This document shows, one piece after another, positions 21,964 to 30,229 of a DNA stretch of 64,000 nucleotides. How positions within the stretch are numbered: the first letter of the stretch is position 1; each line of letters starts with the position of its first letter. The notes beneath the pieces are model-generated. The model was not told the DNA's origin and did no database searches. It worked only from the letters and a program-made list of their open reading frames with translations. The translations under genes were made by a program, and so were the position numbers. This stretch comes from Sorex araneus (taxonomy: Eukaryota; Chordata; Mammalia; Eulipotyphla; Soricidae), in NCBI RefSeq assembly GCF_027595985.1, contig NC_073304.1:143315969-143379968 (forward strand), in the 5' to 3' direction.

Positions 21964-22275
21964 TCACCCAATAATTAGACCAAAAGTTCCAGATGGCAAA
22001 GGGCCACAGGCATTGACATACACTATCTGGGGATCCTGTTCTTTAACTAATATTGTGCGGGAGGTGGCACAGAGATCCAATCCGGCTGAGTTTGGGATGG
22101 CTCTGCAGAGGGATTGGGCGCCGATGGGTTGAACGGCCCATGATTTTGAGGTGCCCCAGACACGGGAGAGGGAGCAGACTGGGGGCCCTGGGGCTGGCCC
22201 TGTATCCAGTTTCCCAGACTGGCCTTCTTGCGGCACTCTGACGCCCAGTGGAAACCCTGTTTGCACACAGGGCAA
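21964..22275 (-). pseudogene. dUTPase N-terminal half, interrupted by TGA
   Basis: The frame has IPNSAGLDLCATS (dUTPase motif 1) and ends at GPLPSGTFGLIIG directly before a TGA at 21964-21966. The next ATG, 21957, is in the same frame. It overlaps the 3' end of gag in the -1 frame, as expected for betaretroviral gag-pro frameshifting. I did not find a convincing slippery heptamer in the right frame. dUTPase lowers dUTP to limit uracil in viral DNA. Confidence 0.85.
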
Positions 22276-23324
22276 GGACTTTTAGGTCTGGGCTGCGATT
22301 TTTTATTGGGACAGTTTCTTAAAAAATGTCCAGGCTGCCGACAGCCAAAGCACAGCTTGTTCTGGCTGCTCGATGGTTGAATAGCGAACTGTTTGAAGGC
22401 AGCCCCTATTGCATGCCCTATTTTTTGGGTGGTGGGATCGACATCGGAGCATAGCCGGATGTATTCTGAGAGGGTCTTCCCACGCTTATAGGGGCGGAGT
22501 GCGGCCTGGCAGATGGGATTAGCATTCTCACAGGCCAAGTGGTGGATCAGCTCATTATCCGTCTCTTCGTTTCCCATAAGTTTTTCAGCTGCCTCCGTGA
22601 GGCGCCCTATAAAATCACTATAGGGCTCATTAGCTCCCTGACGAACCTTGGCTAAGGATGTTACCACTGACCCTTTAGAGGGAAGTCCCCTCCAGGCCCG
22701 GAGGGCAGCCGTTTGTATTTGGGTAAGTAGCCCTAGGGGATATTGAGCCTGCACTTCATTAGAATCAAATGGTGCATGGCCCTGAAATTTAGCAAAGATC
22801 CAGGATGAGGAAGAGCCTCCTACCGCGACATTGTGGCGCGCCATTTCTTGGCATCGTTCTAAATAATCTGCTTTGCACAAGAGATAGTCTCCACTTCTCA
22901 GGACAACCTTAGCGACTGAGAACCAGTCGTTGGGCGTGAGCCATCCCTCACTAAAGGAGTCCAAAAGGCCAAGCGTAAAAGGAGCAGTGAGGCCGCAAGA
23001 AGAGACAGCAGCCTTTAAATCTTTCAGGTCTTCGAATTTTAATCTATGGTAGCTTTGGCGGGTTGGTGCCTGCGGAGCTACGTCCTGAGGGGAATTTTCC
23101 TCTTTGGAATGTGCCCCTTCCTCAGGCTGATATGCTTCCTCAACTTCTCTGTCTGAGGAATTGTCATCAGGTGGAGCTGTGGCAGAGGTGAGGTAATTGG
23201 GGGCCAGAGAATGGGACCTGGTAACTGGGAAGGCAGCCATAGGTTTTGAAGCTAGAGTGGCAAGGCGGAGGAGAGGCCGAGTTTGCACTAGATTTTTGGG
23301 AGAGGGTAGAAGGCTGAGGGGCAC
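22047..23324 (-). pseudogene. gag: gag remnant: capsid and nucleocapsid
   Basis: A 425-codon frame, the longest intact Gag stretch. The capsid includes WFSVAKVVLRSGDYLLCKAD and the major homology region (QGANEPYSDFIGRLTEAAEK). The nucleocapsid has two CCHC knuckles, CFGCRQPGHFLRNC and CPVCKQGFHWASEC, which bind genomic RNA. A proline-rich tail follows. The start at 23324 is only the first ATG after a frameshift, not a true start: upstream Gag is in other frames. Gag forms the particle shell. Confidence 0.92.
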
Positions 23325-23986
23325 TCACTAGTTCCTGAACCAGCTGCCTTATTTGAGTCAAAAGTTGGACATTTTCCTGTTTTTTTGGAGAACTGCGCAT
23401 AAGGCGGCATTGTCCTGGGCAAGCTGGCGGACTGCCTCACTGGCGTATGGGGGTATAATGGGGTGGCGGAGCTGAGGGCTGACACCTCGCCTCCTCATCT
23501 ACCTGGGTAGCCTTGTCCTCCGGGGGCAAGGATTTAGGTTCCAGGGGAGAGAGATCGGGGATATCAGAAGTCACAGAATAAAGTCTCAGAGGTGCCTCCG
23601 CACAGGAGGGCTTAGATAGGGGAGCAGGATGGTCAGAGTCTATGGTAGTAGAATTTGAGGAGTCAGTCCCCTGCATGGGGGGTGCCTCATCCCCAAAGAC
23701 TGAGGGAGCCTTGGAACTCTCATACTTTTTCCTAAAAAAAAATCTCAAGTTCAGAAACAAGGTGCTGAATCTCTGGCTGTCTTTTTTGCACCTTAAGAAT
23801 CACATTTAAGATACAAATAGAAAAAGCAAAATTAGCGAGAAAAAGGATGCAAATAACTGGGAATTCCCAGGAGTAGGCAGAGATGAAGGAATCAGAGGGT
23901 AAGTAGGCCATTCCCGCACCAGGGTGTGTGCCAAGAGAAAGGCGACCCTCAGAAATACTCACTTTTTCCGTGAACTCGTCAGCCAT
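23325..23986 (-). pseudogene. gag: gag 5' part in broken frames, with a hydrophobic segment
   Basis: Frame 23986..23732 (84 aa) starts MADEFTEKV and contains a clear membrane segment (FPVICILFLANFAFSICIL, about residues 43-61). The frame then shifts in a 9-base T run near 23735 into 23760..23437, an acidic proline-rich linker that ends in a stop at 23437, and on into 23400..23167 (coiled-coil-like QENVQLLTQIRQLVQEL). An N-terminal membrane signal in Gag is a known property of IAP elements, which bud into the ER. The true start may be the first ATG, which lies inside the primer binding site, or Met25. Confidence 0.7.
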
Positions 23987-23997
23987 GTTGGGCGTCA
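23980..23997 (-). other. Primer binding site, Lys-tRNA type
   Basis: Two bases after the 5' LTR the minus strand reads TGACGCCCAACATGG. The TGGCGCCCAAC-type core is that used for lysine tRNAs, with one difference at position 3. Confidence 0.75.
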
Positions 23998-23999
23998 GG

Positions 24000-24266
24000 T
24001 GTGGAGGTCTCGTTCTGTTCAGCAGGGAGAACCCTTCGTGGGGCTGAGAAGGGAACGCAGCTGAATGAACAGATGCAGAGCCCGGAGGAGGGAGAAAAGG
24101 CGTTTATTCTATGGCAGTTACAGTATTTATACCTCCCTGCTGGGAGGAGGTGGTATAGTATGCATGCCAGGACCCCCAATAGAAATGCAGGGTGTGGCAT
24201 AGGCATTAGCCAGTGATAAACAAATGGTGATAGGATAAGATCAGTAAGGTAAAATGGCTCCCTACA
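24000..24266 (-). repeat. Provirus 5' LTR (267 bp)
   Basis: TG...CA ends on both strands. On the minus strand TATAAATA (24131-24124) is followed closely by AATAAA (24108-24103), so R is very short. It has only one copy of the U3 segment duplicated in the 3' LTR, and an extra 10 bases (around 24056) absent from the 3' LTR. Confidence 0.93.
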
Positions 24267-24450
24267 ACCCACCAACTAGATGGTCAGATTTCTTCAAGTC
24301 CCTGAATGAATGGTTTGAGGCTCTTCCTGTCCCTGGAGCAAGCAGATATCATTAGGCTGCACTAGAACGCGACAGGGACAAACGGCGATGTTACTGGCGC
24401 CTACTTGAGCAAATCGAAGATCAACGGGACGACAAGTGATACAAGTGAAG
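24267..24450 (+). mobile_element. RTE LINE, 3' end (right of provirus)
   Basis: Begins with the duplicated acccac and continues the C-terminal ORF (TRWSDFFKSLNEWFEALPVP and then a WRLLEQIE segment). It ends in gatcaacgggacgacaagtgatacaagtg, a short-repeat tail rather than poly-A, as in RTE/BovB elements. This terminal 70 bp is shared with the composite SINEs at 3029-3090 and 6600-6669. Confidence 0.88.
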
Positions 24451-24465
24451 TGATGCCATTCTGTT

Positions 24466-24469
24466 AAAA

Positions 24470-24500
<31 letters not shown>
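24466..24500. repeat. (TG)n microsatellite
   Basis: About 15 uninterrupted tg units just downstream of the RTE tail. Confidence 0.95.
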
Positions 24501-24501
<1 letters not shown>

Positions 24502-24653
24502 TATGGGTTGGGGGGGGACACATCCAGTGGGGAACAAAGACTACTCCTAGCTCTGCACTCATGGATCATTTCCAGTGGTTCTCTAGGGACCACTGGATGG
24601 TCTGTTCTGGGGATTGAACCTAGGTCAGCCACATGGCCTGCTCGCTATCTCAT
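24500..24653 (-). mobile_element. SOR-type SINE, old copy
   Basis: Reversed order with gctctgcactcatggatcat, gggaccactggat and gggattgaacc blocks, ending ctcgctatctcat. Confidence 0.65.
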
Positions 24654-24845
24654 TGATTCCACACTTACTTTGTTTCAATTAGGATTGCTCTGTAATAAAG
24701 TTTGAAGTCATGGAGTATGATACTTCCATTTTTATTTTCCTTGGATTTTTCTTCTTTTCCTCAGAATTGTTTTGGATATTTATGGATTTCTATATAAATT
24801 TTGGGATTCTCTGTTCTATTTCCTACAGAATGTGTTACATTTGAG

Positions 24846-25010
24846 AGGCCAGAGCAATCGTGAAGTGAATAGGATGTTTGCTTTGCATTCAGCCGACCTG
24901 GGTTCAACCTGTATTTCTGAGCATTATCAGGAGTGATACCTAAGTGCAGAGCCAGGAGTAAATCCTGAGCATCGCTGAGTGTGGCCCCAAAACAATAAAA
25001 TAAATAATGT
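24846..25010 (+). mobile_element. SOR-type SINE, diverged
   Basis: gaggccagagcaatcgtgaag head, ggttcaacc B box, cagagccaggagtaaatcc, and an A-rich tail. Confidence 0.75.
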
Positions 25011-25189
25011 GTTAAAAATTGTAGATTGCCCTAGGTAAGTTGGCAATTTAAGTAATGCTTATTTTTCTAATTCATGAGCTCCATTTATTTCCATTTCTTT
25101 GTTTTCTACTACTTTTAGTAATGCCTGAGTTTTCAGAATGACTTTCTTTGGTTTTGAGGATAAGCTGTTCTATCTTCTGAGAGACATTT

Positions 25190-26460
25190 CTAGCTATTAA
25201 ACACTCAAAGACTCACAAATGAAAATACAAAAATGGCACTAACTATCCATTCATGATAAAAAACTCTCAATAAATTGGGAATTGAAGGAACGTTCCTCAA
25301 CAGAGTCAAAGCCATTTATCACAAACCCACAGCAAACATACTGAACCGGGAAAAACTAAAAGGCTTCTGTCTAAGATCAGGCACAATACAAGACTGCTGA
25401 CTTTTATTACTTCTATTCAATATAGTACTGAAAGAAATTTTCACAGCAATAAGGTAAGGAATTAAAGAAAGATATTAAGGGTATCCATATAGGAAAGGAA
25501 GAAATTACGTTTTCACTATTTGTGGGTGACATATTACTATATTAGAAAACCTTGAAGACTCTATAAAAAAGCTCCTAGAAACAATAGATTTGTATAGTAT
25601 AGTGGCAGGCTACAAAATTAATGTACAAAATTAACATCCCTGGCTTTCCTATATGCAATTAGTAAAACAGAAGAGAGATTTTTTTCTTTTTGGGTCACAC
25701 CTGGCGATGCACAGGGGTTACTTCTGGCTTTGCATTCAGGAATTACTCCTGGTGGTGCTTGGAGGACCTGGGTCGAGAACTCGACATGAGGAATATGGGA
25801 CATATGGGATGCTGGGAATCAAACCTGGGTCGTGTGCAAGGCAAACGCCCTACCAGCTGTACTATCACTCCAGCCCTGAAGAGAGAGATTTTGTAAAAAT
25901 CCCATTCACAATTGTGCTTCAGAAAATCAAGTACCTAGGAACTGGCTTAACTAAACAGGTGAAAGACCTATGCAAATAAAATTACAAATTATTACTTCAA
26001 CAAACAAAAGAGGACAGGAGGAAATGGAAACACATTCCCTGCTCATGGATTAGAGGAATTAACATCATCAAGATGGCAATACTCCCCAAAGCATTATACA
26101 GATTCAATGCAGTTTCTATAAGTATATCCATAACGTTTTTCAAAGAAATATATCAAACATTCCTGAAATTCATATGGAGCAATAAGCCCTCTGAATCTAA
26201 AAAATAATCCTTGGATGAAAATATGGGAGACATGGCTTTCCCCAACTTCAAACTGTACTACAAAATGGTAGTAATTAAAACAGCACGGTACTGGAATAAG
26301 GACAGACCCTAAGATCAATGGAATAGAATTAAAAATTCAGAGAGAGAACCTCGGGTATATGGTAAGTTATTCTTTGATAAGGGAGCAAAACTCATGAAGT
26401 GTTCAAGTCTCTTCAGCAAGTAATGTCAGGAAAACTGGCTGGCCATTTTTTCAAAACTGA
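25190..26460 (+). mobile_element. L1 ORF2 fragment (RT region to 3' half)
   Basis: The sequence follows L1 ORF2 in order: gaattgaaggaacgttcctc, agccatttatcacaaaccca, aaaactaaaaggcttctg-like, aagatggcaatactcccca, and tttgataagggagcaaaact. No frame stays open. A SINE sits at 25680-25876. The L1 continues past the two LTR insertions. Confidence 0.85.
25680..25876 (-). mobile_element. SOR SINE carrying a 35-bp RTE-like insert
   Basis: Good reversed copy flanked by imperfect gaagagagatttt repeats. After ggaggacc it holds an extra block (25766-25800) beginning acctgggtcgagaa, nearly identical to RTE LINE positions 15558-15585. The family body then resumes at catatgggatgctgg. Confidence 0.88.
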
Positions 26461-26808
26461 TGTCATGACAGGCTTCAGCTAACATCAAATTTCAAGTAGG
26501 CCCCAATTTCTGTTTCCCTGAAGCAGGATTTTCAGTTTCTGGTAAACTCCCAGTTGAGCAATTTGCCTAGATAAGGAACTGGGCTTGGAGATAATTGCTG
26601 ACCACTGTTGCAATAGGGTCAATGCTAAAAAAAAACTAGTATATAAACCACTTCTTAACTTTGAAACCTATATAAACCACTTGTGATTTGGGGTTGGAGT
26701 CCTTGCCAAGACTCCACTGTGTTGGATGAGACTTGGACCTTAGCTCGAGCTAGCAATAAAGTTCCTTTGCTATTGCATTATCATGTGTGGACTTGGTCTC
26801 TCCACAAC
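26461..26808 (+). mobile_element. ERV LTR-like insertion in L1
   Basis: Starts TGTCATGACAGGC, has TATATAAA at about 26640 with a near repeat at about 26670 (both followed by ccactt), AATAAA at 26755-26760, and ends near ctctccaca. It is followed by actggggatctgaa, which looks like the start of an internal region with a primer binding site. It interrupts the L1. The target duplication is unclear, so the right end is uncertain. Confidence 0.6.
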
Positions 26809-26849
26809 TGGGGATCTGAAACTTGAGCACAATAGCCACATTAAAACAA

Positions 26850-26926
26850 CAACAAAAACTCAGACCCCTTTCTAATGCCATGCACAAAAGTCAAATCAAA
26901 ATGGATTAAAGACCGTGATATCAGAC
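26850..26926 (+). mobile_element. L1 segment between two LTR insertions
   Basis: Contains cagacccctttctaatgcca, caaatcaaaatggattaaag and gatatcagac, standard L1 ORF2 order. tcagac at 26921-26926 is one copy of the next insertion's duplication. Confidence 0.8.
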
Positions 26927-28054
26927 TGTTTAAACACCTTTAGCTCAGGTGAAGCTATGAGTGATCACACGTTAAAGGATGTTCACGAGGTGTCACCGCC
27001 CGCTTTCAGTTCCCTTGAGCAGCTTCCCCACCTGGGGTGGCCATTGCCTTGGGCTGACAAAGGAGGAACGAGGCCCAAGCTGGTTGGTGGTCAGTTGCTG
27101 TTAATTCCTTCTCTCGTCTCTCCCAAACTCTCTCCACAGCTCTCACAATTCTCTCCCCAAGTCTTCCCCAGCTCTCTCCGATTCTCTAACTCATTACACA
27201 ATGCTCTCTCCACAGCTCTCTCTACTTCTCCCCTCCCTCTGTCTCAACTCTGTCCTACCACGCTCCCTGCAGCCACCAACTCAACCACCTCTTCTCTCAA
27301 CATGACTCCCAAACCATGCCTCGTCTTAGGAAGTGCTTTATCGAGCCTTCCTGACCACCTGCAGCCCACCAGGGCAAAACAGCACTTAAGGTGTGTTTCT
27401 CCTCTCCTTGGACCAGTAACTTAATTAACATCTTAATTCAACTTCCTAATATTTGCCATTTTGTATGGACACAGTAATAGACACATTTACTCTTGTAGGG
27501 TGACTCTTTTGGGAACATCTCGCCATAGATTCAGACTACAGTGCTCAGGCTGGATTAATAATTCCTAAGCCTAGCAGGGTCCAAATCTAGTTATTACTTT
27601 TTGGAAAATGACAGAATTTATCCATGACCATGCTCTTAACTTATAGTCAAGTATTATAGCACTTTGACCAGGCCCATTTCGATGCCCGGGTAGCTCACTG
27701 CTTGCCCTGGGTCCATCCAGTCCCTTGTCGGAACCCTGCTTTTGGGGATCTAGGAAGTAAGGGTAACTGAGGCTTAAGTCAAGAGAGCATATGTCCAAGA
27801 GGTAATATTATCAGAGTCAATTAACTCCCAAGTTACAAAACATGTCTTTTTAATTGTCTTCTTGTGTCCATACAAAAAGTAATTGCTCTGAAGTAACTAG
27901 CCATGCAAAGGACATTAAGGAGAAGAGAAAAATAATATTTATAAGTCAACAGGGTCTGATTAGGAGGGAAAGGTAATTGACAGGTTGAGGGAGCAATCAA
28001 CAAACCCAAGCTCCCTGCGGCCAGAGAGGAAGGGCAAACCAATGTTATCTTACA
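26927..28054. mobile_element. Solo LTR (1128 bp) with 6-bp target duplication
   Basis: tcagac occurs at 26921-26926 and 28055-28060. The insert begins TGTTTAAACACC and ends CTTACA (TG...CA). Joining the flanks restores the L1. No retroviral ORF lies inside, so it fits a solo LTR. The 6-bp duplication and length suggest a class II element. Orientation is undecided because no AATAAA is placed convincingly. A CT-rich tract (27100-27300) gives a spurious ORF. Confidence 0.75.
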
Positions 28055-28708
28055 TCAGACATCATGCCTGAATCTATCAGGCACAGAGAGAAAAACATAA
28101 GCAGAACTTTCCATGATATTGAAGCTAGGGGCATCTTTAAGGATGAAACTCCACTGACCAATCAAATGGAAGCAAAGAGACACAAATGGGATTACATTAA
28201 ATTAAGAAACTTTTAACATCTCAAAGGAAATGATGACCATAATACAAAGACAGCCTATATATTGGGAGATGTTGTTAGTCACCACTCATCTGATAAAGTG
28301 TTAATATGAAAAATATATAATCACTGGAATAACTCTACAAGAAAAATATACATCAAACCCTATGAAAAATTGAGAAGAGATGAACAGAAATTTCCTCAAA
28401 GAGGATACAAACAACAAAAAGACATATAAGAAATGCTCTACATCACTCATCAATAAGGAAATGCAAGTCAAAACAATGAGATATCACCTCACACTGGAAA
28501 GATTGGCACTCATCAAAAAGAACAACAACCAGTGTTGGTTAGAATGTGGGGAGAAAAGAAATTCTTATTCACTGTTGATGGGAATGTCAACTGGTCAACC
28601 CATTTGAAAGGCAAAATTTAAACAATAACCAGGAATTGAGCTTCCATATGACCCAGCAATCCCACTCCTTGGAATAACTCCAAGGGCATCAAAATACAAC
28701 GCAAAATC

Positions 28709-28880
28709 GGCTGGGGTGATAGCACAGCGGGTAGGGCGTTTGCCTTTCACACGGCTGATCCAGGTTCGATTCCCAGCATCCCATATGATCCCCCAAGTGC
28801 ATGAACCAGGAGAAATTCCTGAGTGCATGAGCTACCAGTAACGCCTTTGCATTGCTGGGTGTGAGCCAAAACTCCAAAAA
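28709..28880 (+). mobile_element. SOR SINE in L1
   Basis: Nearly full copy (ggctggggtgatagcacagc, ggttcgattcc) with an imperfect aaatacaa repeat on both sides. Confidence 0.88.
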
Positions 28881-29143
28881 AAATACAATGTAGAAAAGAC
28901 ATCTCCACTCCTATGTTCATTGCAGCACTATTGACAGTAGCCAAAATTTGGAAACAACCCAAGTGCCCAAGAACAGAGGACTGGATAAAGATACTATGTT
29001 ACATAGACTGTAAGAAAAGAACTCATGCAATTTGCAACTGCATGGAAATATCAGAGAGTATCATGTTGAGTGAAGTTAGTGAAAGGGAGGGAGAATGACA
29101 CAGAATTATCTTTCTTATATGTGGGATATAAATAAACTTTGTA

Positions 29144-29323
29144 GGGGCTGGAGTGATAGCACAGCGGGTAGGGCGTTTGCCTTGCACGCGGCCGACCCGG
29201 GTTCAATTCCCAGCATCCCATATGGTCCCCTGAGCACTGCCAGGGGTGATTCCTGAGTGCAGAGCCAGGAGTAACCTCTGTGCATTGCCGGGTGTGACCC
29301 AAAAAGCAAAATAAATAAATAAA
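29144..29323 (+). mobile_element. SOR SINE in L1 3' end
   Basis: Excellent copy. aaataaactttgta is present on both sides, and the tail is (aaat)n. Confidence 0.95.
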
Positions 29324-29605
29324 TAAATAAACTTTGTAGGGGAATGACAAATGCCCAAAGTCAACAGAAATGAAGATCAGGAGAACTGATCTTCAGTAAG
29401 AAGCCTTTCCCTGGGGTGGGTTTAGAGGATAAATTAGGGAAGGGAACTGTAGGACATGGAGGAGGAGTAAAGTGCATGCCCTAGAGATAGGCTGATGGGC
29501 AGAAGGGAAACTGGGGACACTGGCGGTGTTGGAACATTGTATGTCTGCAACTTAATAATGAATAACTTTGTTACTCTGTAATTCATGCTGATCCAATAAA
29601 AAATT

Positions 29606-30040
29606 AACTTCAAAAATTGTACCTGCTTCCCCAAGTATGTAAAGACCTGGGGAGGAAGGAAAGAAGGATCCTGAGGTCGTTTGATCGGCATTAATACTTT
29701 AACTTTCTTCTATGCCTCCTCACTGATTATAATACCATTTTATGTGTAGTTCATGTCTATGGTTACCTTTAATACTTGCTTTTAACAATATCAAACTTAT
29801 ACTTTGAGAAATCTGATTTGGGACTAGATACCCAGATATAGATTTAAAAAAACTATTATTAGGAAAAGACCTTGCATTGAACCATTGGAACACATACTTA
29901 CCTATTCTCACATATCTTTGTGAAGAAGAGAGAGAAAGGAAAAAAAATAACACTAAGGCAGAGTAACCATACTAGAGTAATCATTACTAGGCAGAGGATC
30001 TATCTTTGGATGCTAAAATCAAAGGCAAAAGTGAGAAAGA
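29606..30040. other. No gene seen
   Basis: AT-rich unique-looking sequence between an L1 end and a SINE. No ORF or repeat was identified. Confidence 0.3.
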
Positions 30041-30049
30041 AATATCCTG

Positions 30050-30220
30050 GGGCTGGAGCAATAGCACAGCGGGTAGGGCGTTTGCCTTGCATGCGGCCGA
30101 CCCGGGTTCGATTCCCAGCATCTCATATGGTCCCCCGAGCACCGCCAGGAGTAATTCCTGAGTGCATGAGCCAGGAGTAACCCCTATGCATTGCCGGGTG
30201 TGACCCAAAAGCCCCCCAAA
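30050..30220 (+). mobile_element. SOR SINE
   Basis: Near-consensus copy with aaatatcct at both ends (30041 and about 30221). The B box ggttcgattcc is intact. Confidence 0.95.
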
Positions 30221-30229
30221 AATATCCTC

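Larger units (their letters stand above)
16013..24266 (-). mobile_element. Endogenous betaretrovirus-like provirus (8.25 kb), defective
   Basis: Minus-strand order is 5' LTR (24000..24266), primer binding site, gag, dUTPase-protease, pol, env remnant, polypurine tract, 3' LTR (16013..16357). A 6-bp target duplication, dUTPase fused to protease, a G-patch, two zinc knuckles and an HML-like env TM place it among betaretrovirus-like (class II) ERVs. Every coding region is broken by stops, frameshifts or SINEs. The LTRs differ by about six substitutions in roughly 250 aligned bases plus two indels, so it is a moderately recent insertion, clearly after the RTE LINE. All genes are old copies unable to make a virus. 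Confidence 0.93.
28061..29605 (+). mobile_element. L1 3' end, with two SINE insertions
   Basis: Continues the same L1 after the solo LTR: catgatattgaagctagggg, gatatcacctcacactgg, gtgcccaagaacagaggact and gttagtgaaagggagggag. The 3' end has gggaaactggggacactgg and an aataaaaaatt tail. SINEs are at 28709 and 29144. It is non-coding. Confidence 0.88.

Noticed and set aside
22290-22310. AAAAAAT in gag as the gag-pro slippery site
   Set aside because: The run is AAA AAA T relative to the gag frame, not A AAA AAT, so it does not fit -1 simultaneous slippage.
26915-27424. 169-codon ORF in the solo LTR as a sag-like LTR gene
   Set aside because: It starts in L1 sequence outside the LTR, is Ser/Leu/Pro-rich from a CT tract, and shows no recognised motif.
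30050-30220. tRNA genes at SINE heads (A and B boxes)
   Set aside because: The boxes belong to the tRNA-derived SINE; the cloverleaf is not complete and the family body and A-tail follow.
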